A stretch of 64,000 nt of DNA from Sphingomonadaceae bacterium. GTDB taxonomy: Bacteria; Pseudomonadota; Alphaproteobacteria; Sphingomonadales; Sphingomonadaceae. The translations under genes were made by a program, and so were the position numbers. The stretch covers positions 1 through 64,000 of the forward strand of contig CANFXW010000011.1 of NCBI GenBank assembly GCA_947451145.1, in the 5' to 3' direction. Positions within the stretch are counted from its first letter, which is position 1. Every line of letters starts with the position of its first letter. The notes under the pieces were generated by a model, which was not told the origin of the DNA, ran no database searches, and worked only from the letters and a program-made list of their open reading frames with translations. Below, piece after piece: positions 1 to 8,953 of the stretch.

Positions 1-759
1 CACGGCTGCCCGGGTGAGGATGGCACGGTGCAGGGGATGATGGACCTGATGGGCCTCACCTATACACACTCCGGCCTCGCCTGTTCAGTGATCGCCATCG
101 ACAAGGAACTCACCAAGCAGGCGCTGGTGCCGCATGGCATTCCGATGCCCGGCGGGCGGATAGTCGCCAGTGAAGAGCTTTACGAGCGCGATCCGCTGGC
201 GCGGCCCTATGTGCTGAAGCCGGTCAACGAAGGCTCGTCTGTCGGCGTGGCGATTGTTACCGAGGGTGGCAATTACGGCAATCCGATCAGCCGCGAGACC
301 AAGGGGCCGTGGCAGGAATTTGACTCACTGCTCGCAGAGCCGTTCATTCGCGGACTTGAACTGACCACAGCGGTGATCGGTGACCGCGCGCTGATGGTAA
401 CCGAGCTCAAGCCCAAGTCCGGTTTCTATGACTTCGACGCCAAGTACACTGATGGCCTGACCGAACACGTCTGCCCGGCGCAGATCCCGGACGAAATCAC
501 CGAAGCCTGCAAGGACATTGCTCTGCGCGCCCACCACCTGCTCGGCTGCAAGGGCGCGACGCGGTCTGACTTCCGCTGGGATGATACCCAGGGCGTGAAG
601 GGGCTGTTCCTGCTGGAGGTCAACACCCAGCCAGGCATGACGCCGCTCAGCCTCGTGCCCGAACAGGCGAAGCATTGCGGGATGTCTTACGAAGATCTGG
701 TTGAAGAGATCATCGCGGAAGCGCTTGCTGACCGCGCAGCTACGGGGGGCGCGAAATGA
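1..759 (+). CDS. ddl: D-alanine--D-alanine ligase, 5' end cut by window
   Basis: Cytoplasmic ATP-grasp ligase that joins two D-alanines for the peptidoglycan stem peptide. The frame is open from base 1 (HG-C-PGEDGT-VQG, the family's N-terminal substrate-binding stretch), so about 65-70 N-terminal residues lie outside the window and roughly 252 remain. Visible family signatures are the ATP-grasp core VLKPVNEGSSVGV and the C-terminal metal and substrate loop LLEVNTQPGMTPLSLVPEQA. The stop overlaps the ftsQ start (ATGA), which places it in the dcw division cluster. Whether this is the DdlA or DdlB form cannot be told from this fragment; the position beside ftsQ is the usual one for DdlB. Confidence 0.95.
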   Translation, partial: HGCPGEDGTVQGMMDLMGLTYTHSGLACSVIAIDKELTKQALVPHGIPMPGGRIVASEELYERDPLARPYVLKPVNEGSSVGVAIVTEGGNYGNPISRETKGPWQEFDSLLAEPFIRGLELTTAVIGDRALMVTELKPKSGFYDFDAKYTDGLTEHVCPAQIPDEITEACKDIALRAHHLLGCKGATRSDFRWDDTQGVKGLFLLEVNTQPGMTPLSLVPEQAKHCGMSYEDLVEEIIAEALADRAATGGAK

Positions 760-1781
760 GCCAAACCATCCGCCGCAAGGGCGCTCCGGTGCGCAAGGTG
801 GCTGCGCAAGCGAAAACCGCGCGTCAGGTCCGCAATGCCCGCGCCAAGACCGGGTCGATCTTCGATTCCGTGATGGCCATGCTGCCTTTCAATGAAGACC
901 AGCTGCACAAGATCTTCCTCTTCGCCATTCTGGCCGCCGCAGCCGTGATCGCAGTTGTCGTGGCGCGCGCGGCAGGCGTTCCTGAACTGGCCGCGCAGCA
1001 GTTCTCCAATGTTGCCGCCAACGCCGGCTTTACCGTTGCCAAGGTGGAAGTGCGCGGGGTCAAGCATCTCAACGAGCTGAAGGTTTATGAGCGGGTGCAG
1101 GGCGATGTCGGCAAGCCAATGCCCGAGCTCGACGTCGATCGCATCCGCGCCGAGCTGGTCCAGCTATCGTGGGTAGAAGATGCCCGCGTCTCGCGCCAGC
1201 TGCCCAAGACGCTGGTGATCGATATCGTCGAACGCACGCCGCATGCAGTGCTGCGCAAGCCGGATCGTCTGGTGCTGATCGACAATCAGGGCAACGAACT
1301 CGATCCGATTTCGCCAGAGCGGGCCAAGGGTAAGCTCGTGGTTTCCGGCCCCGGCGCTGGCAAGCAGGTTGCCGCGCTCACTACGTTGCTCGATGCCGCC
1401 CCGGCGCTGCGGCCGCAGGTGGTCGAAGCCGAATGGGTTGGTAACCGGCGCTGGAACCTGTCGTTCAAGACGGCGCAGGTGCTCGCGTTGCCTGAGGGAG
1501 AGAAGCAGGCCGCCAAGGCGCTGATGTCCTTCGCGCGGCTTGACGGATTGAACCGCCTGCTCGGTGGCAAGGCGACGGCTTTTGATATGCGCACTTCTGA
1601 CCGGATCATCTTTCGCGTACCTGATCGCGCGGTCGATGCGGCCAAGGCTGATGCCGCCAAGAAGGCCGAGCAGCAGGCCGAGAAGAAGGCTGAGAAACTG
1701 GCAGAAGCAGGCAAGACCGATGCCACCCCAGCGGCAAAGTCCAGCGCCAAGACCGATGCCAAGAAAGCGGAGAAGAACTGA
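756..1781 (+). CDS. ftsQ: cell division protein FtsQ
   Basis: Bitopic inner-membrane divisome protein that links FtsB/FtsL and late division proteins. It has a short cytoplasmic N-terminus, one membrane segment at about residues 50-70 (IFLFAILAAAAVIAVVVA), and a POTRA domain starting near FTVAKVEVRGVKHL, followed by the FtsQ beta domain. The 341 residues are longer than the E. coli protein (276), mainly through a Lys/Ala/Glu-rich tail from about residue 290 to the end. ATGA overlap with ddl and TGATG overlap with ftsA indicate translational coupling. The start is fixed by the overlap with ddl. Confidence 0.95.
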   Translation: MSQTIRRKGAPVRKVAAQAKTARQVRNARAKTGSIFDSVMAMLPFNEDQLHKIFLFAILAAAAVIAVVVARAAGVPELAAQQFSNVAANAGFTVAKVEVRGVKHLNELKVYERVQGDVGKPMPELDVDRIRAELVQLSWVEDARVSRQLPKTLVIDIVERTPHAVLRKPDRLVLIDNQGNELDPISPERAKGKLVVSGPGAGKQVAALTTLLDAAPALRPQVVEAEWVGNRRWNLSFKTAQVLALPEGEKQAAKALMSFARLDGLNRLLGGKATAFDMRTSDRIIFRVPDRAVDAAKADAAKKAEQQAEKKAEKLAEAGKTDATPAAKSSAKTDAKKAEKN

Positions 1782-3061
1782 TGGCAGCCCCACGCATCGC
1801 CCGGGTCATCGGTGCCGTGAATGTGGGGAGCGCCCGCATTTCGGCGATGATCGCCGGGATTACCGAGACCGGTGAACTGGTCGTACTGGGTTCTGCCCAC
1901 CGCCTCAGCCAGGGTGTGAAGCGCGGTTATGTCACCGACATGAAGCGCGCCGCCGATGCCGTGCACGATGCCGTTGTGCGTGCCGAGAAGGTGGCCGGGG
2001 TTTCGGTCAACACCGTGTGGATCAGCACTTCGGGTGCTGGCCTCGCCAGCCAGATCGCTCAGGTGGAAGTTGATATCGGTGGCCGCCGGATCGAGCAGGA
2101 CGATATCGACCAATTGCTCGTCGCCGGCCGCGATGTGATCCAGCCCGATGGCCGCATGGTGCTTCACGCCCAGCCGGCGCATTACACGCTTGATGGCGCG
2201 CACGGGGTCTCCAACCCTCGCGGGCTCCACGCCGAGCGGCTTGCCGTCGATATCCATGTGCTGCTCGCCGATGGCGCGCCGATCCGCAATATTACCGAGG
2301 CGGTGCAGAACGCGCACCTTGATGTTGAGGCGGTTGTCGGCTCGCCAATCGCGGCTGGTCACGCGTGCCTCAGCCCCGAAGAGCGCGATCTGGGTGTCGC
2401 CCTCGTCGAATTTGGTGCCGATGTGACAAATGTTTCGGTCCATGCCGGAGGAATGTTGCTCGGCCTCGCGACGATCCCGATGGGTTCGGGCGACGTGACA
2501 GATGCCATTGCCTCGGCATTCGGCATCCGCCGGTTTCAGGCCGAGCGGCTCAAATGCGTCCACGGATCGGCGATCGCGAGCCCGGCGGATCACCGCGAAA
2601 TGGTGGCGGTTAACGCCCCGGGAGACGAGGACGCTGGCCCACCTGCGCGCCACGCTGACGAGGCCAATCGCATCCCCCGGGCAGAGCTTGTTTCGGTAAT
2701 TACCCAGCAACTCGGTAAGCTCATGGAAGAGGTGAATAAGGCACTAAAAGGTCTTGGTTTTACAGGATCAAAGGGGCAGCTCGTGGTGCTCACTGGCGGC
2801 GGCGCAGAGATGACCGGACTTGCCGATTATGCACAGGCGGCGCTCGGACGCCCGGTGCGGATCAGCAAGCCGCCGGTGTTGCGCGGGCTGGTCGATGCCC
2901 ACTCCACGCCGGGCTTTTCCTCGCTGACGGGTCTGGTGCTTTATGCTGCCGCAGACCCGGTCGATATCCGTTCCGTGGGGCCCGTCTATCAGGAGACCCA
3001 CCGCTTCAAGGGCATGGGTCTGGCAGTGCGCATCTGGCGCGCTTTGAAAGAGTATTTTTAA
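1781..3061 (+). CDS. ftsA: cell division protein FtsA
   Basis: Actin-like ATPase that tethers FtsZ filaments to the inner membrane and recruits later divisome proteins. At 426 residues it has normal family length. It shows an N-terminal actin-fold phosphate loop (IGAVNVGSARISAMIAG), the C-terminal nucleotide-binding segment LVVLTGGGAEMTGL, and a terminal amphipathic helix (VRIWRALKEYF) of the kind that serves as membrane-targeting sequence. It is coupled to ftsQ through a one-base overlap and is followed by a 133-bp spacer before ftsZ, so ftsZ may also have its own promoter. Confidence 0.96.
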   Translation: MAAPRIARVIGAVNVGSARISAMIAGITETGELVVLGSAHRLSQGVKRGYVTDMKRAADAVHDAVVRAEKVAGVSVNTVWISTSGAGLASQIAQVEVDIGGRRIEQDDIDQLLVAGRDVIQPDGRMVLHAQPAHYTLDGAHGVSNPRGLHAERLAVDIHVLLADGAPIRNITEAVQNAHLDVEAVVGSPIAAGHACLSPEERDLGVALVEFGADVTNVSVHAGGMLLGLATIPMGSGDVTDAIASAFGIRRFQAERLKCVHGSAIASPADHREMVAVNAPGDEDAGPPARHADEANRIPRAELVSVITQQLGKLMEEVNKALKGLGFTGSKGQLVVLTGGGAEMTGLADYAQAALGRPVRISKPPVLRGLVDAHSTPGFSSLTGLVLYAAADPVDIRSVGPVYQETHRFKGMGLAVRIWRALKEYF

Positions 3062-3194
3062 GGGTTTGAGACGAATTTCTTCGGGAATTCTTGACTGTGG
3101 ACAACACGGAAAACCGCCTTGGTTGCGCGAGTCCAAGCGTGGCATTGTTGCATTTATGAGACTGCCCTTTCGCGGGGTGTGATTGGAGAGCGAA

Positions 3195-4748
3195 ATGAGC
3201 ATCAATATCGGACCCCCGGCGGTTGAGGAACTTCGTCCCCGCATCACCGTAATCGGCGTCGGTGGCGCTGGCGGCAATGCGATTGCCAACATGATCCATG
3301 CCAAAATCGAAGGCGTGGACTTTGTCATCGCCAATACCGATGCGCAGGCGCTTAACAATTCGGTCGCCGAGCAGCGCATCCAGCTTGGGCCGGATATCAC
3401 GCAGGGCCTCGGTGCCGGTTCGCGTCCCGAAGTTGGCCGTGCGGCTGCCGAGGAAACGCTGAACGATATCGAGCGCTCGCTCGATGGTGTGCACATGTGC
3501 TTCATCGCGGCAGGCATGGGCGGCGGCACCGGTACAGGCGCTGCTCCGGTCATCGCCAAGGCGGCGCGTGACAAGGGTGTGCTCACCGTTGGCGTGGTCA
3601 CCAAGCCGTTCCTGTTCGAAGGCACGCGCCGCATGCGCGCTGCCGAAGCCGGTATCGAAGAGCTGCAGAAGCACGTCGATACACTGATCGTCATTCCCAA
3701 CCAGAACCTGTTTCTGGTCGCCAAGGCGGAAACCACCTTCAAGGAAGCCTTCAGCCTCGCTGACGAAGTGCTCCAGCAGGGCGTCCGTTCGATCACCGAT
3801 CTGATGGTCATGCCGGGCCTCATCAACCTTGACTTTGCCGACGTGCGTTCGGTGATGGGCGAAATGGGTAAGGCGATGATGGGCACGGGCGAAGGTTCGG
3901 GCGAGAACCGTGCACTGGAAGCTGCCGAGCGGGCGATCTCCAATCCGCTGCTCGACGGCGTTTCGATGCAGGGCGCCAAGGGCGTGATCATCTCGATCAT
4001 CGGCGGCGACGACATGAAGCTGCTGGAAGTCGATGAAGCCGCGAACCACATTCGCGAGTTGGTCGATCCCAATGCCAACATCATCTGGGGCAGCGCCTTC
4101 AATCCCGATCTGCAGGGCAAGATCCGCGTCTCGGTGGTTGCCACCGGGATCGAACAGACCGCCGAAATGGCTGAAACCGCAGCACGCCCGATGACTTTCG
4201 GTGGTTCGCGCGGGCCGGTGCGTCCGCATGATGCCGCGCCGGAGCCGGTCGTTACGCTTGAGCCGCCCGCGGTTCCTGCGGCCTATGAGCCCGAGCCAGT
4301 TGCCGAAGCAGCCCCTGCTGCCGATGAGCACGATGAACTTGAACTCAGCGAATTCGCGGAAGAGGCTCAGGACGAAGCTGAAGCGCCTGAGGCTGAAGAC
4401 GAGGCGCTCGAGCTTTCGGCTTCGCACGAAGAGCAAGAGGCCGAAAAGGCAGACGACAGCTCCGACGATCTGCTCAGCCAGGCTACCCGCCTGAACGAAG
4501 AGGATGAGCCGGTTTCGCCGCTGGCAACCCGTCGCCGTCCTTTGGTTTCGGATTCTTCGCTGGGTGAGAGCGAACCCGCTGAACGGACGCCGCGCCTTTC
4601 GGGCGCAGGCAGCACGCTGTTCGAACGGATGGCCAACCTGTCGCGTGGCGGCAAGGGCGATGAGGAAGAAGCGGTTGAAGAGGAAGAGGAGGACACTGGT
4701 CCTTCGATCTCGATCCCGCGTTTCCTTGGGCGTCAGAATAACCAGTAA
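3195..4748 (+). CDS. ftsZ: cell division protein FtsZ
   Basis: Tubulin-like GTPase that forms the cytokinetic ring. The ATG at 3195 ([13 protein letters not shown]) follows a GGAGAG ribosome site and is preferred to an upstream in-frame TTG at 3183. The tubulin signature [12 protein letters not shown] lies near residues 107-118 and the T7-loop segment [11 protein letters not shown] near residue 211. After the globular domain there is a long, acidic, Ala/Glu-rich linker of about 170 residues and then a short conserved tail ([12 protein letters not shown]) that would bind FtsA and other partners. At 517 residues it is longer than E. coli FtsZ because of this linker, as is common in alphaproteobacteria. 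Confidence 0.97.
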   Translation: MSINIGPPAVEELRPRITVIGVGGAGGNAIANMIHAKIEGVDFVIANTDAQALNNSVAEQRIQLGPDITQGLGAGSRPEVGRAAAEETLNDIERSLDGVHMCFIAAGMGGGTGTGAAPVIAKAARDKGVLTVGVVTKPFLFEGTRRMRAAEAGIEELQKHVDTLIVIPNQNLFLVAKAETTFKEAFSLADEVLQQGVRSITDLMVMPGLINLDFADVRSVMGEMGKAMMGTGEGSGENRALEAAERAISNPLLDGVSMQGAKGVIISIIGGDDMKLLEVDEAANHIRELVDPNANIIWGSAFNPDLQGKIRVSVVATGIEQTAEMAETAARPMTFGGSRGPVRPHDAAPEPVVTLEPPAVPAAYEPEPVAEAAPAADEHDELELSEFAEEAQDEAEAPEAEDEALELSASHEEQEAEKADDSSDDLLSQATRLNEEDEPVSPLATRRRPLVSDSSLGESEPAERTPRLSGAGSTLFERMANLSRGGKGDEEEAVEEEEEDTGPSISIPRFLGRQNNQ

Positions 4749-4754
4749 GGGACA

Positions 4755-4787
4755 CCCGGCAGAGCGAGACTGTTCTGCCGGGGTTCA
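4755..4787 (+). terminator. putative rho-independent terminator after ftsZ
   Basis: A perfect 9-bp inverted repeat (CCCGGCAGA / TCTGCCGGG) with a 10-base loop begins 6 bases after the ftsZ stop and is followed by a short T-rich run. It probably ends the ftsQAZ transcript before the SPOR-domain gene. Confidence 0.6.
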
Positions 4788-4847
4788 TTTGCCGGATGGC
4801 AGAGGTCTGGGTCTCTGCCGCGCCCGGAATCCAGGGGCGACAAGTTC

Positions 4848-6527
4848 ATGAAGGTTCCGATGCGGATTATCCTGCGCCAGTCGGCTGTTGCTGCCCTGCT
4901 TGCCAATGCAGCGGTGCCTGCGCTTGCCCAACAGCTTCCGGCAGTATCGCAGCCAGTGGTGCAGGCCGTGCCGGGGCAAGACAGCCAGGTACTTAACGCA
5001 GCGCTGGCCCGGCTTGGCAAAGATCCGCGCGATATCAATGCCCTGATCGATGCCGGCAATGCCGCGCTGACGCTCGGCGATGTCGGAGCGGCGGTTGGTT
5101 TCTTCTCCCGGGCAGACCAGATCCAGCCAAACAGCCCGCGCGTGCGCGCTGGACTTGCTGGAGCGCTGGTGCACAGCGGCAACCCCTATGATGCCATCCC
5201 GCTGTTTGCCGAAGCAGAGGCAGCGGGCGGCATGGACCCGCGGCTCAATGCCGAACGCGGGCTTGCCTATGATCTGGTTGGAGACAATGCTACGGCGCAA
5301 AAATACTACCGCGCCGCGTTGGGCATTGCTCCCAGTGATGAAGCCACGCGGCGGCTGGCGCTCAGTCAGGCAATTTCCGGCGATCGCAATGGCATGGACA
5401 TTACCCTCGCACCGCTGATTTCGCGCGGCGACAAGGCGGCCCAGCGCATCCGCGCCTTTGGTCTGGCGATTGTCGGGCGGGCAGATGATGCGGTGGGCAT
5501 TGCCTACCAGACGATGCCGCAGGATCTCGCCGCCGGGATCGCTCCCTATCTGCGCTATATGCCGCGCCTGACACGGGCACAGCAGGCCTCTGCCGCCATG
5601 TTCGGCCATTTTCCGCGCGCTGCCGAGATCGGCCATGACGATCCGCGCGTACAGCGGTTTGCCCCGCCGGTCCATGTTGCGACCGCTGAAACCGCGCTGG
5701 TGCCAGCCGGTGAGCCGCTGGGCGCCAAGGGTGCGCGGCCCAAGGACAAGCCCAAACCCAAACCGGTCGAAGTTGCCGTGGCAACTCCGCCGCGCGTCGC
5801 GCCGGGCGAGCTCAACCCGCGCCGCGAAGAGAGCGATACGCCATCCGCGCTGGCTGCGCGTGAAGTGCCCGCGCTTGCGCCAAAACCTGCCGCTGCGCCG
5901 CCAAAGGTTGCCGTTGCTGCGCCAAAGCCAGAGCCGAAACCGGTTCCGCCAGCAGCTGCACCAACCCCCACGCCCGCGTCGACAGCGGTCGCGGTCAACA
6001 GTTTTGATCTGGGCAAGGTTGCCAAGACTGAGCCCGTGGCTGCCGTTCCAGCCGAACCTGCGCCAGCACCCGTTGCTGCTCCGCCACCTGCGCCCAAGCC
6101 TGCGCCAAAGGCCGAACCGCCCAAGCAGGCGGCCAGCTTTGCCGAAGCCTTCGGCGATCTCGGTGCTCCTGTCGCCAAGCCGGTCCCGGCGTCGGGCGCG
6201 GTGGACGTCCGCAAGATCGCGCGCGCCAAGGCGGAACCCGCCAAGCCCGTTAACCCCAGCCGCATCTGGGTGCAGGTGGGCACCGGGCGCGACAAGGCGG
6301 CGCTGGGCTATACCTGGCGCGGTCTGGTGAAGGACAATCCCGACGTTTTGCGCGGCAAATCGCCCTCGATCACCGAATGGGGCCGCACCAATCGTCTGCT
6401 TACCGGGCCGTTTGAAACGGAAGCTGCAGCCAACGCCTTCCTCAAGCGCCTGACCAAGGCCGATGTCGATGCCTTCTTGTGGACCAGTCCGGCAGGGCAG
6501 GTGGTCGATCCGATGGGCGGACGCTAA
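4848..6527 (+). CDS. exported TPR and SPOR-domain protein
   Basis: Probable periplasmic protein that binds denuded septal peptidoglycan. Near the N-terminus is a signal peptide (MRIILRQSAVAALL to ALAQ). TPR-like helical repeats occupy about residues 35-200 (LIDAGNAALTLGDVGAAVGF). A long Pro/Ala/Lys-rich low-complexity linker runs from about 285 to 465, and a C-terminal SPOR-type domain from about 475 to 555 (RIWVQVGTGRDKAAL ... GPFETEAAANAFLKRL). SPOR domains bind glycan strands without stem peptides, which fits its place next to ftsZ. A second in-frame ATG at 4860 has AAGG just upstream and may be the real start. No symbol is assigned because several SPOR proteins share this architecture. 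Confidence 0.85.
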   Translation: MKVPMRIILRQSAVAALLANAAVPALAQQLPAVSQPVVQAVPGQDSQVLNAALARLGKDPRDINALIDAGNAALTLGDVGAAVGFFSRADQIQPNSPRVRAGLAGALVHSGNPYDAIPLFAEAEAAGGMDPRLNAERGLAYDLVGDNATAQKYYRAALGIAPSDEATRRLALSQAISGDRNGMDITLAPLISRGDKAAQRIRAFGLAIVGRADDAVGIAYQTMPQDLAAGIAPYLRYMPRLTRAQQASAAMFGHFPRAAEIGHDDPRVQRFAPPVHVATAETALVPAGEPLGAKGARPKDKPKPKPVEVAVATPPRVAPGELNPRREESDTPSALAAREVPALAPKPAAAPPKVAVAAPKPEPKPVPPAAAPTPTPASTAVAVNSFDLGKVAKTEPVAAVPAEPAPAPVAAPPPAPKPAPKAEPPKQAASFAEAFGDLGAPVAKPVPASGAVDVRKIARAKAEPAKPVNPSRIWVQVGTGRDKAALGYTWRGLVKDNPDVLRGKSPSITEWGRTNRLLTGPFETEAAANAFLKRLTKADVDAFLWTSPAGQVVDPMGGR

Positions 6528-6690
6528 CCACGGGTTCGCGCCGTTTCCCACCGATTTTCCACAGCGTGTGAACAGGCTTGTAAAGTTATGCGCAGCCCTT
6601 CGCATCGCATCCATTGTGCGAAGCCCCCTGCTCGACGCATCCAATGTGCATGAATTTGGAGCATCCCAATTGACCGCTGGCCACATCCAC

Positions 6691-7176
6691 ATGAGCCGTG
6701 ACGAAGACGCCGCCCCGGTCGATATGCTCGCCGCGCTGTGCGAAGCGCGCGGCTGGCCGTTTGACTATGTCAGCGAGGACGAAATCACCGTCGAAGTGCA
6801 GGGATCATGGGCCAGCTATCAACTGCGCTGCATCTGGCGCGAAGACGATCACGTGCTGCAGCTGATCTGCCTGCCGGAAATCCGCATTCCCGATGACAAG
6901 CGCGCGCCGATGTTCGAGGTGCTGGCGCTGGTCAACGAACAGATGTGGCTGGGGCATTTCGATGTCTGGTCGAACGGCATGGTCCTGCTCTATCGCCACG
7001 CGCTGATGTTGGGCGATGATGGTCTGCTTAGCCTCAATCAGGCGCAGGTCGCGGTAGAGGCTGCAATTGACGAGTGCGACCGGTTCTATCCTGCGTTCCA
7101 GTTCATCCTGTGGGGTGACAAGAGCCCGGCGGAAGCTCTGGCCAGCGCCATGGTCGATGCGGCGGGCGAGGCGTGA
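6691..7176 (+). CDS. YbjN domain-containing protein
   Basis: Small cytoplasmic protein of the YbjN/type III secretion chaperone-like fold; function unknown. Recognisable parts are MLAALCEARGWPFDY near the start, the strand-rich VQGSWASYQLRCIWREDDHVLQL, and FEVLALVNEQMWLGHFDVW. The ATG at 6691 gives 161 residues and matches the usual family N-terminus (MSRDEDAAP). A TTG at 6670 preceded by GGAG at good distance would add seven residues and cannot be excluded. The stop overlaps the GTG start of proC, so the two are probably co-translated; this pairing with proC is common in sphingomonads as far as I recall. Upstream bases 6528-6690 show no other gene. Confidence 0.85.
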   Translation: MSRDEDAAPVDMLAALCEARGWPFDYVSEDEITVEVQGSWASYQLRCIWREDDHVLQLICLPEIRIPDDKRAPMFEVLALVNEQMWLGHFDVWSNGMVLLYRHALMLGDDGLLSLNQAQVAVEAAIDECDRFYPAFQFILWGDKSPAEALASAMVDAAGEA

Positions 7177-7973
7177 AGATCCTCATCATCGGTTGTGGTA
7201 ACATGGGCGGGGCCATGCTGGCCGGCTGGCTGCGTGGCGGTTTCGCACCTGATAGCTTTACCGTTGTCGATCCGATTTTGCCGGAAGCACCCGCGGGTGT
7301 GGAATTGATGCGCGCAGTTCCACCAACTGGCGCGTTATTCGATGTGATTCTGTTGGGCGTGAAGCCGCAGCAACTGGGCGCTGCTGCTGATGCGGTTGCC
7401 GCTCTGGCGGGGCCGCAAACCCTGCTGCTCTCGATCCTCGCCGGAGTGGACTGCGGCACGCTGCGCCGCCGCTTTCCCGAGGCTGGCGGAATTGTGCGGG
7501 TGATGCCCAATCTCGCAGCGGCGCTCGGCAAGTCCCCGATCGGCCTGTCCGGTGATCGGCGAGAGGGCCAGGATGCGCTTGTCGAAAAGCTGATGGCACC
7601 GCTCGGCCATGCCGAGTGGCTGGCAGACGAGAGCCTGATGGACGCGGTAACTGCACTCTCCGGCTCAGGTCCGGCATTCGTTTACCGGTTCATCGATGCT
7701 CTGGCGGCAGGTGGCGCCGAACTGGGACTGCCGCGCGAACAGGCAGACCGCCTGGCGCTGGCCATGGTCGAAGGCGCTGCCATGCTCGCCGCGCAGGCTC
7801 CGATTTCGCCGGGAGAGCTGGCCCGCCGTGTTGCCAGCCCGGGCGGAACCACGCAGCGCGGGCTTGATGTGCTCGATGCCGATCAGGCGCTTGGCAGGCT
7901 GATGGAGGCAACGCTACGTGCCGCGCGTGATCGCGGGGCCGAGATGGCCGCAGAGGCGCGCGAAGCCGGTTAA
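7173..7973 (+). CDS. proC: pyrroline-5-carboxylate reductase
   Basis: Cytoplasmic NAD(P)H-dependent enzyme for the last step of proline synthesis. It starts with GTG inside the stop of the YbjN-like gene. The N-terminal Rossmann motif is IIGCGNMGGAMLAGW, and the C-terminal dimerisation and substrate domain carries the family signature ALSGSGPAFVYRFIDAL followed by GLPREQADRLALAMVEGAAML and SPGGTTQRGLDVL. At 266 residues it has standard length. proB lies about 3.3 kb downstream; proA is not in the window. Confidence 0.96.
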   Translation: MKILIIGCGNMGGAMLAGWLRGGFAPDSFTVVDPILPEAPAGVELMRAVPPTGALFDVILLGVKPQQLGAAADAVAALAGPQTLLLSILAGVDCGTLRRRFPEAGGIVRVMPNLAAALGKSPIGLSGDRREGQDALVEKLMAPLGHAEWLADESLMDAVTALSGSGPAFVYRFIDALAAGGAELGLPREQADRLALAMVEGAAMLAAQAPISPGELARRVASPGGTTQRGLDVLDADQALGRLMEATLRAARDRGAEMAAEAREAG

Positions 7974-8085
7974 CCATCTTACAATCCGCGACAAATATTC
8001 GTCCGGTTTTCCTTGAAACCACCCGGCATAAGGACGATATTGCTTCCATCCGCACGCACCTGTGCGGAAAGAGGAGTTTAAAGGC

Positions 8086-8832
8086 ATGGCAAATTGGAAC
8101 GACCCCCAGTCCAACCGGACCGGTTTTGGCGCGTCCACTGGCCTTAATGGTGGTTCGCTTGGACAGGCTGCAGCCTATGACATGGGCCTGCGCCGCTATA
8201 TGCTTTCGATCTATAACTACATGGCCAGCGGCGTGCTGCTTTCGGGCATTGTCGCGCTGTTCACCGCCAATTCCGGGCTGGCCTACCAGATCTTCAGCTC
8301 TCCGCTGCGCTGGGTTATTGCGCTGGCGCCGCTCGGCATCGTCATGGCCATGAGCTTTGGCATGCAGCGGATGCAGAAATCGACCCTGCAAATGCTGTTC
8401 TGGGCATTCAGCGTGCTGATGGGGCTTTCGCTTTCGGCGATCTTCCTTGTCTACACCGGTCCTTCGATTGCGACGACCTTCTTCGCGACGGCCGCTTCGT
8501 TCGCGGGGCTTAGCCTGGTGGGTTACACCACCAAGCGCTCGCTCTCGGGCATGGGTACCTTCATGAGCATGGGCCTGATCGGTCTGATCGTTGCCATGCT
8601 GATCAACATGTTCTTCCCGATGCCGGGCATGGCGCTCGCGATCTCGGTGCTGGGCGTGGTGATCTTTGCAGGACTTACCGCATGGGACACGCAGAGCCTG
8701 AAGCAGACCTATGCCCACGTTGCCGGAACCGAAATGGCCGACAGGGTGGTGATCATGGGCGCGTTGCAGCTCTATCTGGATTTCATCAACATGTTCCAGT
8801 TCCTGCTCAGCTTCCTTGGCGATCGTCGCTAA
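8086..8832 (+). CDS. Bax inhibitor-1/YccA family membrane protein
   Basis: Inner-membrane protein of the BI-1 (UPF0005) family with about seven membrane segments; bacterial members have been linked to FtsH-type quality control (YccA) or pH-sensitive calcium leak (YetJ), but the role here is not known. The ATG at 8086 lies nine bases after GAGGAG and is preferred to an upstream in-frame GTG. The N-terminus MANWNDPQSNRTGFG is cytoplasmic and polar; then come hydrophobic helices including YMASGVLLSGIVALF and the C-terminal family signature AWDTQSLKQTY and ALQLYLDFINMFQFLL. Length 248 residues is typical. Confidence 0.93.
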   Translation: MANWNDPQSNRTGFGASTGLNGGSLGQAAAYDMGLRRYMLSIYNYMASGVLLSGIVALFTANSGLAYQIFSSPLRWVIALAPLGIVMAMSFGMQRMQKSTLQMLFWAFSVLMGLSLSAIFLVYTGPSIATTFFATAASFAGLSLVGYTTKRSLSGMGTFMSMGLIGLIVAMLINMFFPMPGMALAISVLGVVIFAGLTAWDTQSLKQTYAHVAGTEMADRVVIMGALQLYLDFINMFQFLLSFLGDRR

Positions 8833-8860
8833 ACCTTCGATAGAACACGGAAATCCAACG

Positions 8861-8897
8861 GCCCGGCGTGCAGCGATGTACGCCGGGCATTTTCTTT
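8861..8897 (+). terminator. rho-independent terminator
   Basis: A perfect 9-bp inverted repeat (GCCCGGCGT / ACGCCGGGC) with a 10-base loop is followed by ATTTTCTTT, 28 bases after the BI-1 family gene stop. Confidence 0.85.
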
Positions 8898-8953
8898 GCC
8901 TGCCGGATGGGCTAGACCGGCACCTGTGCACGGGAACGAAGAGGACGGTCGCA

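Noticed and set aside
1286..2710. 474-codon minus-strand frame opposite ftsQ and ftsA
   Set aside because: Fully antisense to two certain division genes, without family motifs.
2768..4436. Two long minus-strand open frames opposite ftsZ
   Set aside because: They mirror the low-stop third-position bias of ftsZ and resemble no protein family.
4785..6692. 635-codon open frame on the minus strand opposite the SPOR-domain gene
   Set aside because: Antisense to a gene with clear signal peptide, TPR and SPOR domain; composition (Arg/Trp/Gly-rich) is that of a GC-rich shadow frame.
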